64,000 bases of DNA from Gorillibacterium timonense (GTDB lineage Bacteria > Bacillota > Bacilli > Paenibacillales > NBRC-103111). Under the pieces are notes generated by a model. That model made no database searches. It was not told where the DNA came from and saw only the letters and a list, made by a program, of their open reading frames with translations. Each line of letters opens with the position of its first letter. Position 1 is the stretch's first letter. Both the position numbers and the translations under genes were made by a program. Where the stretch lies: contig NZ_LN881724.1 of the NCBI RefSeq assembly GCF_001457415.1, positions 1,364,001-1,428,000 on the forward strand, read 5' to 3'. Positions 34,803 to 43,896 of this stretch are shown here, piece after piece.

Positions 34803-35759
34803 GTGAACAAACAAAGCCAACTCATTACCGGCGAGAGCGGCGCCATGGCGGCGCCGGCTCGTCGGTCCTCTTCGGCCAGCACTCGCAAGAAACGCGTACA
34901 AGCGCAAAACGCTTGGTTCGGGCGTTATGTCAAGCTCAGCATCTTCTCGCTATGCTTTGTGTTGGCCATGGTCTTGATCCTGGTTGGGAAAACCGGGCTT
35001 TCGACCTTTGCTTCATTATCCCCAGCCGACTTCTTCTTTTCGCTCGATTGGACACCGGAAGAGGATCGCTTTGGAGCAGGCTCGCTCATCATCGGGACCT
35101 TGCTGCTGACGTTCTTGACCCTCCTCATCTCGGTTCCGGTCTCGGTAGGAATCGCCGTTTTTCTCTCGGAAATCTGCCCGAGCTGGATGAAGCGGATTTA
35201 CCGTTCCATGCTCGATATTCTCGTCGGAATTCCATCGGTCGTCTATGGGTATCTGGGGTTGACTGTGCTGCTTCCGATCATTCGGCAAGCTTCTGGCGAG
35301 AATCTGGGGGACGGACTGCTCGCCGCCTCGCTCGTCTTGTCCCTCATGATCCTGCCGACGATCAGCCGCGTAAGCGATGACGCACTCACCGCCGTTCCTG
35401 GCTCGTATCGGGAAGCGGCCTACGCGCTTGGTTCGACTCGGCTTCAAGCGATTGTGAAGGTGATTCTGCCCTGCGCATCACGCGGAATCCTCTCCGCCAT
35501 CATTCTTGGAATGGCCCGGGCGATCGGAGAAACGATGGCCGTCGTCATGGTCATCGGCAACACGGCCCAGCTGCCGCGCGATCTGGTGACCCCGACATCC
35601 GTGCTGACAAGCACGATCGTCATGCAAATCTCGAATGTCGAGTTCACTTCCACTTGGAGCCACGCCTTGTATATGATGGCCTTCCTGCTTCTCGTGATCT
35701 CGCTCGGGCTCATCATTCTGCTGCGCGTCATCCGCTCGAAAGGGGAGTCCCAAGCATGA
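34803..35759 (+). CDS. pstC: Phosphate ABC transporter permease PstC
   Basis: A 318-residue membrane permease. After a basic, Ser/Ala-rich N-terminal tail of about 35 residues come six predicted helices. The family's EAA loop is clear: VPGSYREAAYALGSTRLQAI, followed by VILPCASRGILSAIILGMARAIGE split across two segments. SSVVYG-type wording is seen as GIPSVVYGYLGL. The GTG start has GGAGGTC at ideal spacing. The stop overlaps pstA by four bases. Confidence 0.9.
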   Translation: MNKQSQLITGESGAMAAPARRSSSASTRKKRVQAQNAWFGRYVKLSIFSLCFVLAMVLILVGKTGLSTFASLSPADFFFSLDWTPEEDRFGAGSLIIGTLLLTFLTLLISVPVSVGIAVFLSEICPSWMKRIYRSMLDILVGIPSVVYGYLGLTVLLPIIRQASGENLGDGLLAASLVLSLMILPTISRVSDDALTAVPGSYREAAYALGSTRLQAIVKVILPCASRGILSAIILGMARAIGETMAVVMVIGNTAQLPRDLVTPTSVLTSTIVMQISNVEFTSTWSHALYMMAFLLLVISLGLIILLRVIRSKGESQA

Positions 35760-36652
35760 TCCAGTCCGGTACCCGCATTCAGATGAATTCAAAGCGTCAC
35801 AATCGGAGCGTTCGCGCTTTGAACCGGGCGGCGACAGCAGGCTTTTGGCTGCTCGGCCTGGTGCTCATGGCTCTCATCTTATGGCTTCTCGTAACCATTC
35901 TGAAAAACGGCCTCTTCCGTATCGATTTCTCCTTTTTAACGCGGGTTCCCGAGGAGTTGGATACGGGCGGCGGTATCGGTCCGGTGCTGTTTAACTCCTT
36001 CTACATCCTGATATTGTCTCTTATCATCTCCATTCCGATCGGGATCGGTGCCGGGGTCTATCTTGCCGAATATGCACCGCAAGGGAAGCTGACCGAATTT
36101 CTCCGGATCTGCGTGGAGGGACTCGCGTCCGTGCCTTCCATCGTATTCGGGCTTCTCGGCATCGCGATCTTCGTGGAAGCTTTCGGAATTGGGCTTACCG
36201 TGCTTGGGGGTGCGGTGACCCTCGCCTTTCTTAATTTGCCGGTGCTGACGCGGGTAACCGAAGAGGCGGTTCGCGCCGTACCCGAGGAATACCGCAATGC
36301 CGCTTATGCGCTCGGCTCGACGAAGTTCCAATGCATCTGGCGCGTCGTGCTGCCGGCTGCTTTGTCCGGTATTGTAACGGGGATCTGTCTAACCGCAGGG
36401 CGAGCTTTCGGGGAATCCGCCGTAATCATCCTTACCGCAGGACTTAGCACATCCGGGAAAATGTGGGACTTCAACCTATTCTCGCCGGGTGAAACCTTGG
36501 CGGTCCATCTCTGGTACGTGCAGTCGGAAGCGCTGGTGGAGGATGCGCGGGACATCGCTGACAAATCGGCGGCGGTTCTCGTCATTGTCGTGCTGCTGCT
36601 CAATATGCTCTTTCGAATTCCGCTTTGGTTCCGTTCTCGCAGATTGAGGTAA
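35756..36652 (+). CDS. pstA: Phosphate ABC transporter permease PstA
   Basis: A 298-residue membrane permease that pairs with PstC. Six helices; the EAA loop reads VPEEYRNAAYALGSTKFQCI, followed by GICLTAGRAFGESAVIILTAG. The segment SVPSIVFGLLGIAIFVEAFG is typical of PstA. The expected downstream pstB (ATPase) and phoU are missing: the next genes, 118 bases later, are lrgAB. The transporter must use an ATPase encoded elsewhere, or the cluster has lost its end. Confidence 0.9.
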   Translation: MIQSGTRIQMNSKRHNRSVRALNRAATAGFWLLGLVLMALILWLLVTILKNGLFRIDFSFLTRVPEELDTGGGIGPVLFNSFYILILSLIISIPIGIGAGVYLAEYAPQGKLTEFLRICVEGLASVPSIVFGLLGIAIFVEAFGIGLTVLGGAVTLAFLNLPVLTRVTEEAVRAVPEEYRNAAYALGSTKFQCIWRVVLPAALSGIVTGICLTAGRAFGESAVIILTAGLSTSGKMWDFNLFSPGETLAVHLWYVQSEALVEDARDIADKSAAVLVIVVLLLNMLFRIPLWFRSRRLR

Positions 36653-36769
36653 AGATATCCACTATCCCCGTAAGCGTTTTTAAGTATGAGGATTATTTGA
36701 ACGATTGTTTGCGCAAGAAGAAAGAACAACCGTAATGGTTTACTCCTCCTACCGATCAGGTGTAAACTG

Positions 36770-37162
36770 ATGCGGGAGATGAAAACCATGAAAAAACTCG
36801 CAATCCTGCTGCTGCAAGTAGCGGCTCTCGCACTATTTTCCTACATTGGCAACTTATTAACAGCTTTACTTCATCTGCCGATTCCCGGTACTCTGATCGC
36901 CATTCTTCTGGTGTTTCTCCTGCTTAGCACCGGGGTGATCAAGCTGTCCTGGCTTGAAGCCGGAGCGGACTTCCTGATCGCGAACTTGGTCTTATTCTTC
37001 ATTCCTTCCGCCGTCGTGCTGATGAAGCACACGGAATATTTGCAGACGAACGCTGTCGGCATTCTGCTCGTCGTTGTTGTCGGAACCTTCGTCATCATGG
37101 CCATATCGGGAACCCTAACGGAACGGTTGATCACCAAGAGAAGGGATGAACGGCAGCTATGA
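36770..37162 (+). CDS. lrgA: Holin-like LrgA/CidA family protein
   Basis: A 130-residue membrane protein with four helices of the CidA/LrgA family, which affects murein hydrolase export, cell lysis and pyruvate or overflow metabolism. Family signature LPIPGTLIAILLVFLLLSTG is visible, followed by LVLFFIPSAVVLMKH. Start choice is ambiguous: ATG 36770 has AGGTG upstream; ATG 36788 has GGGAG. No LytSR or CidR regulator lies nearby. The stop overlaps the next ATG by four bases. Confidence 0.85.
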   Translation: MREMKTMKKLAILLLQVAALALFSYIGNLLTALLHLPIPGTLIAILLVFLLLSTGVIKLSWLEAGADFLIANLVLFFIPSAVVLMKHTEYLQTNAVGILLVVVVGTFVIMAISGTLTERLITKRRDERQL

Positions 37163-37854
37163 TGGCACTGGTGATGGGGCTTTTCTATTTCTTTCTGACG
37201 CTCGGCGCGTATTTGATTTCTCGATTGCTGTACCGGAAGACGAATTTACTGCTCTTCACTCCGTTTTTGATCGCACCGCTTGCCTTGGCGCTTCTGCTCA
37301 TGGGAACCGGCGTCGAATATGAGACCTACAACAAGGGTGCGGCTTACTTGACGAAGCTGCTGCAGCCGGCGACGGTTGCGTTCGCGATTCCCTTGTACCG
37401 TTACTCGGGACTACTCCGCAAGCATTGGAAGCCGATGGTCGTCGGCATTGTCTGCGGCATTCTCATTTCACTAGGCACCACCCTGCTGCTCACCCGTCTC
37501 GCTCAAATGGATGCCAGCACGGTCAAAAGCCTGCTACCCCATACCGTGACGACTCCACTCGCTATGATCTTATCGGAGACCTTGAAGGGCGATCCCCAAA
37601 TCTCCGTGCTGTTTACGATCATGACCGGCATTTGCGGAATGGTGCTCGGTCCGCTAGTTATCCGGATCTTCAAGATCAAGCACGAGGTATCCAAAGGGCT
37701 TCTTCTCGGCGTAGGCGCCCATGCGGCGGGCACCGCCAAAGCCTTTGAGTTGGGGGAGCAGGAGGGAGCGATCGCAAGCGTAGTGACGATTGTCACGGCT
37801 TTGCTCACCATCGTTGTGGCTCCAACTCTCCTGCATTTGATCGGATTCACCTGA
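37159..37854 (+). CDS. lrgB: LrgB/CidB family membrane protein
   Basis: A 231-residue partner of the holin-like protein, six or seven helices. Conserved blocks: PLYRYSGLLRKHWKPMVVG, SLLPHTVTTPLAMILSE and LLGVGAHAAGTAKAFELGEQEGA, the most characteristic LrgB motif. Coupled to lrgA by ATGA. A terminator-like hairpin follows. Confidence 0.88.
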   Translation: MMALVMGLFYFFLTLGAYLISRLLYRKTNLLLFTPFLIAPLALALLLMGTGVEYETYNKGAAYLTKLLQPATVAFAIPLYRYSGLLRKHWKPMVVGIVCGILISLGTTLLLTRLAQMDASTVKSLLPHTVTTPLAMILSETLKGDPQISVLFTIMTGICGMVLGPLVIRIFKIKHEVSKGLLLGVGAHAAGTAKAFELGEQEGAIASVVTIVTALLTIVVAPTLLHLIGFT

Positions 37855-37872
37855 ATGAAAGAAATCAAAGAG

Positions 37873-37911
37873 GACCGGACGTTACCGATTGCGGGAGCGG
37901 CCGGTTTTTCA
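37873..37911 (+). terminator. Probable terminator of lrgAB
   Basis: ACCGG pairs with CCGGT across an interrupted stem and is followed by TTTTTC. Moderate strength. Confidence 0.5.
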
Positions 37912-37945
37912 TGAAGTTTTCCGATTTGGAAAGAGAAATTGAAAT

Positions 37946-37988
37946 TGTGATTTAGATTACAGAAACGTGCGAGTCCATCCGGTACTCT
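37946..37988 (+). promoter_or_regulatory. FNR-type box and promoter of pyrKD
   Basis: TGTGATTTAGATTACA (37946-37961) fits TGTGA-N6-TCACA with one change. A possible -10, TACTCT, lies at 37983-37988; its start site near 37995 puts the box centre at about -41.5, the classic position for FNR activation. No good -35 is present, as expected for an activated promoter. Confidence 0.55.
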
Positions 37989-38022
37989 GGGAAGGATATG
38001 TCGAGAAGAGGAAGTGAACGCC

Positions 38023-38727
38023 GTGGCAGTGGTAAGAAGCAATATCCGACTCGCTTCGGATGTCTATGTCCTGGAAGCGGAGGGACGGTTTGACGGAGAG
38101 ATGGGGCAATTCTATATGCTCCGCGGATGGGACAGCTACCCGCTATTGTCCCGCCCGATCAGCATCCATGACGTGAGACCCGACAGCATTTCCTTTCTTT
38201 ATCGGATTGCGGGGTACGGGACGGAACGGTTATCCCGCTTGAAGCCGGGTGATGAGATCGGACTCGAAGGACCTTTCGGCAACGGATTTCCAAAAGTCGA
38301 AGGGCGGGTTGCTCTCGTTGGAGGCGGGATGGGAACGGCTCCGCTTTATTATGCCGCTAGGCAGCTTGAGAACCCGGATGTTTATCTCGGCTTCAGCTCG
38401 GAAGCATTCGGAGTCGACCGCTTTGAACAGGTGGCGCGGTCGGTGAAGGTGAACGTGGGCGGTTACATCGTGGAGGATATCGACCCTGCCGGATATGACG
38501 CGGTCTTTACGTGCGGACCGCTGCCTATGATGCGGGCATTGTCTTCGAAGATGGAAGGGACAGGCGTTCCCTTGTATGTTTCGCTGGAGAAGAGAATGGC
38601 CTGCGGTATCGGAGCTTGTCTGGTGTGTAGCTGCGCCACGAAGAACGGCAACCGGAAGGTATGCGCCGATGGGCCGGTTTTTCGGGCAGAGGAGGTAGAG
38701 CTGAATGACGAATTCCACATTCACTGA
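38023..38727 (+). CDS. pyrK: Dihydroorotate dehydrogenase electron-transfer subunit PyrK
   Basis: A 234-residue FAD and 2Fe-2S protein that passes electrons from class 1B dihydroorotate dehydrogenase to NAD. The flavin site is RPISIHDV, and the nucleotide site [17 protein letters not shown]. The cluster ligands lie in [11 protein letters not shown] and the later Cys of KVCADGPVF, four Cys in the usual CX4CX2CXnC form. The GTG at 38023 is favoured (AGAGG eight bases upstream) over that at 38014. It overlaps pyrD by 23 bases. Confidence 0.88.
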   Translation: MAVVRSNIRLASDVYVLEAEGRFDGEMGQFYMLRGWDSYPLLSRPISIHDVRPDSISFLYRIAGYGTERLSRLKPGDEIGLEGPFGNGFPKVEGRVALVGGGMGTAPLYYAARQLENPDVYLGFSSEAFGVDRFEQVARSVKVNVGGYIVEDIDPAGYDAVFTCGPLPMMRALSSKMEGTGVPLYVSLEKRMACGIGACLVCSCATKNGNRKVCADGPVFRAEEVELNDEFHIH

Positions 38728-39640
38728 GATCGCCGGAGTCCGGTTCAAGAATCCGTTTATCATGGCATCGGGAACCTATGGCTTCGGCAAGGAATACTCA
38801 CGGTTCGTGGATTTGAATAAGCTCGGAGGAATCTCCGGCAAGGGCTTAACCTTACATCCGAAGGCCGGTAATAAAGGAATCCGCGTCTATGAGACGGCAG
38901 CCGGGATGATGAACAGCGTCGGGCTGGAAAACCCAGGAATCGAAGCGTTTCTCACCAAGGAGCTGGACCGGATGACGGCCTGGGATACGGCGATTCTCAT
39001 CAATCTGGGCGGCGGAACGCTTGATGAATATCGGGAGGGAGCGGCTCTGATTGAAGCCGACCGATTGAGAAGAGAGCGCGACAACAAGCGCGGAGCGGAT
39101 ATGATCGAGCTGAATATCTCCTGCCCGAACGTGAAGGAGGGGGGGATCGCCTTCGGCATCGACACGGAGGCCGCCCGCAAGGTCGTTCGGGAGGTTCGTC
39201 GCGCGACGAAGCTGCCCCTTGCTGTGAAGTTGTCGCCGGGTGCGAAGGATATCGCGGAGATGGCTTCCATGTGCGAGGATGAGGGAGCAGATGCGGTATC
39301 CTTGATCAATACCTTCTCGGCGATGAAGATTGATGTCCGCAATAGAAAAAGCGTATTCGCGAACGGATACGCCGGTCTCTCGGGCCCGGCCATCAAGCCG
39401 ATTGCCCTGCGTATGGTCCACCAGGCGGCGAAAGCGGTCCGCATTCCGGTTATTGGAATGGGTGGCATCTCGTCAGCCGAGGATGCGGTGGAATTTATTA
39501 TGGCCGGAGCCCATGCCGTTCAAATCGGCACGTACAACTTCGTCAATCTTCGGGCCGGAGCCGAGCTGGCTCAAGATCTCGTCACCTTCATGGAGGAGGA
39601 AGGTATCTCTTCCCTGGATGAAATCCGCGGGATCATCTGA
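38705..39640 (+). CDS. pyrD: Dihydroorotate dehydrogenase, class 1B catalytic subunit
   Basis: A 311-residue FMN enzyme for the fourth step of pyrimidine synthesis, NAD-linked through PyrK. Key blocks: [30 protein letters not shown] with the class 1B catalytic Cys, AVKLSPGA, and [19 protein letters not shown], which binds FMN phosphate. GAGGAGG precedes the ATG, inside pyrK. The 3' end overlaps the converging sensor kinase by eight bases. With pyrK it forms a stand-alone pair away from a full pyr operon. Confidence 0.92.
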   Translation: MTNSTFTEIAGVRFKNPFIMASGTYGFGKEYSRFVDLNKLGGISGKGLTLHPKAGNKGIRVYETAAGMMNSVGLENPGIEAFLTKELDRMTAWDTAILINLGGGTLDEYREGAALIEADRLRRERDNKRGADMIELNISCPNVKEGGIAFGIDTEAARKVVREVRRATKLPLAVKLSPGAKDIAEMASMCEDEGADAVSLINTFSAMKIDVRNRKSVFANGYAGLSGPAIKPIALRMVHQAAKAVRIPVIGMGGISSAEDAVEFIMAGAHAVQIGTYNFVNLRAGAELAQDLVTFMEEEGISSLDEIRGII

Positions 39641-41420
39641 TGATCGGAAGGGTGATTTCCACCGTGGTTCCGACGCCTTGCGTGCTGCGGAGGGTCATCT
39701 TTCCTCCGTGGTTTCGAATGATCTCATGGCTGATCATCATCCCGAGGCCGGTTCCCGACTCCTTCGTCGAGTAAAACATTTGCCCAATCTTCTCCAGGTT
39801 TTCCTGAGAGATACCGATTCCTTGATCGGTGATTTGGATGAGCACCGAATTGGCTCCGTTGTAGTCGGTCTTGAGCGTGATTTTGCCTCCGCTCGGCATC
39901 GCTTCAATGGCGTTCTTCAATAGATTGATGAGGACCTGCTTGATTTGGTTCTCATCGCAATAGAGCTGCATGGAACCCTCTTGATAGTGCTGCTCGATCT
40001 CGATCTGATACAGGATCGCTTGCGTATTGATCAGGGTGATCACATGGTCCAGCAGAGGGTACAGCTCCGCCACCGTGTAGGTAACCGGATGCGGCTTGGA
40101 TAGGAAAAGGAGCTCTTTCACGATGCTGTCGATTCTCGAGAGCTCCGACAGAATGATCTCATAAAACTCCTCTTTCACCGTCCCATTCTTCATGAGCTGG
40201 ATGAACCCCTTGATCGCGGTCAGGGGGTTTCGAATTTCATGGGCAATCCCGGCCGCGAGCCCTCCGACAGCGGTAAGCTTATCCGAATTGAGCGCATGCT
40301 CGTGGATGTTCTTTACCTCCGTATGATCTCTCGCTACCAGCAGGTAGGTTCCGGCCGGGGCGATGCCTTCTGGCATAGAGAGGATGGCTGCTTCCAGCCA
40401 AAGAATGGAGCCGGTTCGGGTTCGGCAGCGGAAGGTGACCGGCTGCCCCTGAGAGAGATTCATGTGGGAACGAACGAATTGGATATCTTCTGGAGGAATT
40501 ATCTGCTCGATCGGAATCGTAAGAACATCCTCTTCCGAATAACCCGTGAGGGAATAGAAGGACTTCGACAAGCCGGATATCGTAAAATCTTGATGAATCA
40601 AGCAGACGATATCTTGAAAGGCATCATGGATGCGCATAGTCAGCAGCTGCTGTTGACGAACACTGTACTTTGCCTGTTCCAGCTCCGTCACATCATGAAA
40701 AGTCCCCGCCCAATACGAATCGGCATCCTCCTCGTCGCATATCCATTCGCCCGAAACCCGAATCAACCGGAAGCTGTCATTCATGCATCGAATGCGGAAA
40801 TTGGCGGAGAAGGACTTATCCTTCGAGATTTCCGGAAATCTCATCAGGTCATCGGGGTGTAGTCTTTCGATCATTTGCTCCCCGGTAAGCTCCCCGCCCA
40901 TGGGCTCCATGCCAAGTATGGAATAAATTCCAGCAGAGCAATAAAGACTTGGAATTCGGTTCTTACTCCATTCCCAGCAGCCGGCTAAAGCGGCTTGCTC
41001 GGCGGCGAGCGCTCGTCTTCGCCTTTGCCGTTCAAGCTTGTCTCGCTTTTTCGCTTGCGATAGATCCTTATAGGAAGCGAGGAACCAGGATGTCGGGTTC
41101 TTGGTGGAATCCATCTTGGTTAAGACGACCTGCATGGGACGCGTTGACCCGTCTTGAAGCTGCCAGTTGATTTCATAAAGGATCTCAACCTCATCGGAGA
41201 CGGTAAAGCTGCGGTATTTCTCTCGCTCCTCCCATTGGTCTTCGTGGTGGGTGAGCGCGAAGATCGGAAACCCGATCAGCTCCGGGACAGGTATGCCGCA
41301 AAGAACGCTGAAAGCTTCGTTCGCTTGCAGAATGATCCCCTTGCGATTGATTACCGAAATTCCGTATGGAGCATGGCGAAAGAATGAGGAATATACCAAT
41401 CGTACGACATCGGTTTCCAT
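39633..41420 (-). CDS. PAS-domain sensor histidine kinase (sporulation-kinase-like)
   Basis: A 595-residue kinase with no membrane helix, so probably cytoplasmic. Three PAS domains are visible: one at about residues 10-120 ([18 protein letters not shown]), a second at 145-275 ending [13 protein letters not shown], a third at 285-405. The HisKA box is [18 protein letters not shown], with N, G1 and G2 boxes [22 protein letters not shown] and [12 protein letters not shown]. This layout resembles the KinA/KinE orphan kinases feeding the Spo0A phosphorelay; no response regulator is adjacent. GGGAGG is about 11 bases from the ATG. Confidence 0.88.
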   Translation of the reverse strand: METDVVRLVYSSFFRHAPYGISVINRKGIILQANEAFSVLCGIPVPELIGFPIFALTHHEDQWEEREKYRSFTVSDEVEILYEINWQLQDGSTRPMQVVLTKMDSTKNPTSWFLASYKDLSQAKKRDKLERQRRRRALAAEQAALAGCWEWSKNRIPSLYCSAGIYSILGMEPMGGELTGEQMIERLHPDDLMRFPEISKDKSFSANFRIRCMNDSFRLIRVSGEWICDEEDADSYWAGTFHDVTELEQAKYSVRQQQLLTMRIHDAFQDIVCLIHQDFTISGLSKSFYSLTGYSEEDVLTIPIEQIIPPEDIQFVRSHMNLSQGQPVTFRCRTRTGSILWLEAAILSMPEGIAPAGTYLLVARDHTEVKNIHEHALNSDKLTAVGGLAAGIAHEIRNPLTAIKGFIQLMKNGTVKEEFYEIILSELSRIDSIVKELLFLSKPHPVTYTVAELYPLLDHVITLINTQAILYQIEIEQHYQEGSMQLYCDENQIKQVLINLLKNAIEAMPSGGKITLKTDYNGANSVLIQITDQGIGISQENLEKIGQMFYSTKESGTGLGMMISHEIIRNHGGKMTLRSTQGVGTTVEITLPIIR

Positions 41421-41823
41421 GCAGACGGCAAACCTCCCAAAATAGGTAACATTTCCTATTCTCCTTTGATTGTATAGGCTTATGGATTGGAATACAACTA
41501 AAATCGTTAGGTTATGCAAGGAATAATGAAGGGCGGGAGCGGGTAATTCCCTAACATGGTTGGAAGGACAGACAGCGGAGCCTATTGCGCGAATGGATAA
41601 GCTGAACGGGGAAGAGGATTACGCTGACCACGGATTAAGGTGCTTCCGAAAGCAAGGGGATCTAGGACTTGTGACCTTGCGGTCAACCCTATATTGTGAA
41701 CGTTTAGCGAAATATTCCTTTTTTCAACCTGTATTCTATGCTATACTTGCTGATAGAAGGGCGCTATCAGCCGATGTTCACCAACCAATGCGCAGCAGCA
41801 TCCGGAAGGGAGATGAAGTTCGG
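41421..41823 (+). promoter_or_regulatory. Intergenic region with extended -10 promoter and start-site hairpin
   Basis: This 400-base stretch holds an extended -10 TGCTATACT (41739-41747). A weak T-rich -35 lies 17 bases from its TATACT. At the predicted start site a perfect eight-base stem, GCTGATAG / CTATCAGC (41749-41771), begins the leader. About 50 bases of leader then reach the WYL-like gene. Nothing else was recognised between 41421 and 41700. Confidence 0.5.
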
Positions 41824-42030
41824 ATGGAACAAGGCCTGCAGCAATTTGTCGGATCTCCGATTGAGATCATCTATCTGGAGGAAGACAACCGAACCATTCA
41901 GAGAAGAATCGATATCCTCACAGCGGGAGCCCAATGCGTCTATGCGTATTGCTTTACCCGCAGAGAACCGGAATTGTTCCGCAACCGCGACATTCTGGCC
42001 GTTCTCCCTGTCGAAACGCGAAGCCATTGA
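41824..42030 (+). CDS. Small WYL-like protein
   Basis: A 68-residue protein. Its pattern (EIIYLEEDNRTIQRRIDIL, then CVYAYCFTRREPELFRNRDILAVLP) resembles the single WYL domain proteins of Bacillales, whose role is unknown, though larger WYL proteins bind nucleotides and regulate defence genes. The ATG at 41824 is chosen from family length; GGGAG lies 11 bases upstream. In-frame upstream ATGs exist (41788). The gene ends at a bidirectional terminator. Confidence 0.6.
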   Translation: MEQGLQQFVGSPIEIIYLEEDNRTIQRRIDILTAGAQCVYAYCFTRREPELFRNRDILAVLPVETRSH

Positions 42031-42078
42031 ACGGCCCGCGAGGAGGAATCCTCTGCGGCCTATTCTTGTTTCATAACC

Positions 42079-42118
42079 AAAAAAACCGATGATCGCCCCG
42101 GGCAATCATCGGTTTTTC
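42079..42118. terminator. Bidirectional terminator between the WYL gene and fnr
   Basis: AAAAACCGATGAT pairs with ATCATCGGTTTTT; A and T runs on both sides allow use in both directions. Confidence 0.85.
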
Positions 42119-42119
42119 T

Positions 42120-42839
42120 TTAGATTCGGCATACATTAGAGGGGCAGTTCTCGCATTGGCAGATCGTTCGTAATCCGTCCAAATCCTTGATGATAATATG
42201 ACTGCTCTCCTGATCGATAATCCCATCCTTTTTGAGATCGCCGAGCATGCGGTTTACGCTTTCCCGGGTTGCCCCGATCATATCGGCGAGCTCGCTGTTG
42301 GTCAGCTTCTTGGTGATGAGGATATCATCGCCGCGCACCGTTCCATACGTGTTCGACAGGCGAATCAGCATCGAGCAGAGGGCGCCGGGCTTGCCAAACA
42401 TCATCAGGTCGCGAAGCTTGGCTTGGGTCATCCGGTGCATCATGCCCATCCATTTCATGAATTCGACCGCGAGGGCGCCGTGCTGCCACATGAGAACCTC
42501 CAGGTCCTTGCTCAAGATAGAGCAGATGACGCTGTCCTCGGTGATCTCCGCAGTCATGGTATGGGTTGAACCGTGCAGGCCGTCCAATTGGCCGAAGAGG
42601 TCACCGGTCTGGTGCATATACAGGATGAACTGTTTCCCTTCGTCGTTGGATTTGGTGATCTGAACGCTGCCTTGCTTAATATAGAAAAATTTGTCGGCAG
42701 GGTCTCCTTCCCAATACAGATGAGTGCCCGCAGCTAATTTCGTCTCGTACATGATCTCTTCGATCAATTTGAAGTTTTCTTGGGAAAAGACCTCCGTATT
42801 GCGGTTAGATGTCACTTCCGACTGAGTTTGCTTAGCCAT
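42120..42839 (-). CDS. fnr: Anaerobic regulator Fnr (Bacillus type, C-terminal Fe-S cluster)
   Basis: A 239-residue Crp/Fnr regulator. The cyclic-nucleotide-like beta barrel (GTHLYWEGDPADKFFYIKQG), dimer helix and helix-turn-helix (LTNSELADMIGATRESVNRML) are clear. The C-terminus ends CQCENCPSNVCRI, giving a CX2CX4C set like that of Bacillus subtilis Fnr, where a 4Fe-4S cluster signals lack of oxygen; E. coli Fnr has its cysteines at the N-terminus instead. GGAGGAGG precedes the ATG. FNR-type boxes occur in its own promoter, so autoregulation is likely. Confidence 0.93.
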   Translation of the reverse strand: MAKQTQSEVTSNRNTEVFSQENFKLIEEIMYETKLAAGTHLYWEGDPADKFFYIKQGSVQITKSNDEGKQFILYMHQTGDLFGQLDGLHGSTHTMTAEITEDSVICSILSKDLEVLMWQHGALAVEFMKWMGMMHRMTQAKLRDLMMFGKPGALCSMLIRLSNTYGTVRGDDILITKKLTNSELADMIGATRESVNRMLGDLKKDGIIDQESSHIIIKDLDGLRTICQCENCPSNVCRI

Positions 42840-42867
42840 CACAGGCCTCCTCCCCTCAAATTACCAT

Positions 42868-42909
42868 TATTATACCACATCTTTATCTTATTGTGTGACT
42901 AAACTCACT
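42868..42909 (-). promoter_or_regulatory. fnr promoter with FNR-type box
   Basis: On the minus strand TATAAT covers 42873-42868. The box TGTGACTAAACTCACT (42894-42909) is centred about 40.5 bases upstream of the expected start site near 42861. This is the activation position known for Fnr in B. subtilis. Confidence 0.65.
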
Positions 42910-42924
42910 CATGTTGCAACAAAA

Positions 42925-42940
42925 TGTGAATTATTTCACG
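42925..42940. promoter_or_regulatory. Second FNR-type box in the divergent region
   Basis: TGTGAATTATTTCACG matches TGTGA-N6-TCACA with one mismatch. Its centre is 31 bases, about three helical turns, from the box nearer fnr. The two sites face the same side of the helix. Confidence 0.6.
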
Positions 42941-43023
42941 TTATGTACACAAATTTGTAGAAGAGCGAGGGAAACACCGAGGATAGACATTTTCTACCCT
43001 GTATTGATAAAAAATAGTAATGA

Positions 43024-43066
43024 AGTGATAAAAATCATTGTTTGCCCTACTCCTGCATGTTACACT
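43024..43066 (+). promoter_or_regulatory. Promoter of the hemerythrin-like gene with FNR-like palindrome
   Basis: AGTGATAAAAATCATT (43024-43039) is a palindrome close to the FNR core (TTGAT-N4-ATCAA type). TTGTTT and TACACT (43061-43066) with a 17-base spacer give a start near 43073, which places the palindrome centre at about -41.5. Confidence 0.5.
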
Positions 43067-43118
43067 TGCATCAACAGGATACGAATACACTGAATGGCAA
43101 GGAAATGGGGGCCCCGAG

Positions 43119-43652
43119 ATGGGAACAAGTCAAACGCCGGTGCTGGAATCTGCTCGGCCTACCGTATTATCGGCTCACTTGGAACGGTTGGAAGCCGAAC
43201 ATGCAGAGCTGTCGCTGAAGCTTTCGAACTGGTCAAAGGCGGCTCAATGTGCCGATTCGCCGATTGAAGGAGTTTCCCTGGACCGAACAATTTCCAATCT
43301 TCGAATAGAAACATCCGTCTTTATGGATGAGCTGGAAGCTCATCTTGCATGGGGGAGAAGCGACTTGTTCCCTCTCATCGGAACGTATGCCGGAGCCGAT
43401 CTGCTGCCTACCCTTAATCCCTCCTTGTGGGGACTTGATAAAAATTATGAATTAGCCAAGCGTTATGTCACCGCATTCCAGAAGGAGGCGGCAGTAACGG
43501 GAGCGAACATCAATAGCCAAGTCGTTCAAGAGCTATCGTCCCATTTGCTGCACGCGGCCGTCATTCTTAAAGATTATTTGGCCATGGAGAAAAACCTGCT
43601 GTTTCCGATTGCAGAGGATTTGCTGACAGATCTGGACTATTTGTTCTCCTAA
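43119..43652 (+). CDS. Hemerythrin-like protein divergent from fnr
   Basis: A 177-residue helical protein, probably of the HHE/hemerythrin-like group that binds a di-iron centre and senses or handles oxygen or nitric oxide. Spaced His and Glu fit helices of that fold: [34 protein letters not shown] and [22 protein letters not shown]; the latter two show the typical -H/E-X-LFP turns. It shares a regulatory region with fnr, which supports a role in low oxygen. The ATG has GGGGG upstream but the start is not certain. Family assignment is moderate. Confidence 0.65.
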   Translation: MGTSQTPVLESARPTVLSAHLERLEAEHAELSLKLSNWSKAAQCADSPIEGVSLDRTISNLRIETSVFMDELEAHLAWGRSDLFPLIGTYAGADLLPTLNPSLWGLDKNYELAKRYVTAFQKEAAVTGANINSQVVQELSSHLLHAAVILKDYLAMEKNLLFPIAEDLLTDLDYLFS

Positions 43653-43675
43653 TATCGTTAGATACCTCACAGTCA

Positions 43676-43702
43676 GAAGGGTCGTTAAAGCGGCCTTTTT
43701 TT
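43676..43702 (+). terminator. Short terminator after the hemerythrin-like gene
   Basis: AAGG-GTCG pairs imperfectly with GCGG-CCTT, followed by TTTTTTT. Confidence 0.55.
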
Positions 43703-43800
43703 GTGCGGTTTCCATCCTAAACGAGAAGAGCAGGAGAGGCTTTTTGGTCGAAGATGCGTCAGCGAAGGTAAGCTCCATTCTGATACCGACGATGAGTATT

Positions 43801-43829
43801 TTGCAGGGGCGCATCATCCCGGTTATAAT
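43801..43829 (+). promoter_or_regulatory. Sigma-A type promoter of yidD
   Basis: TTGCAG (43801-43806) and TATAAT (43824-43829) with a 17-base spacer, 67 bases before the ATG of yidD. Confidence 0.7.
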
Positions 43830-43896
43830 GAACGAAAGCAGACGGCTGCCCACGCAGATCCGTCTCGCCGCAATTCGACAGAATCAGGTGAAACGA

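Noticed and set aside
33833..34888. Minus-strand open frame of 351 codons
   Set aside because: Antisense to pstS.
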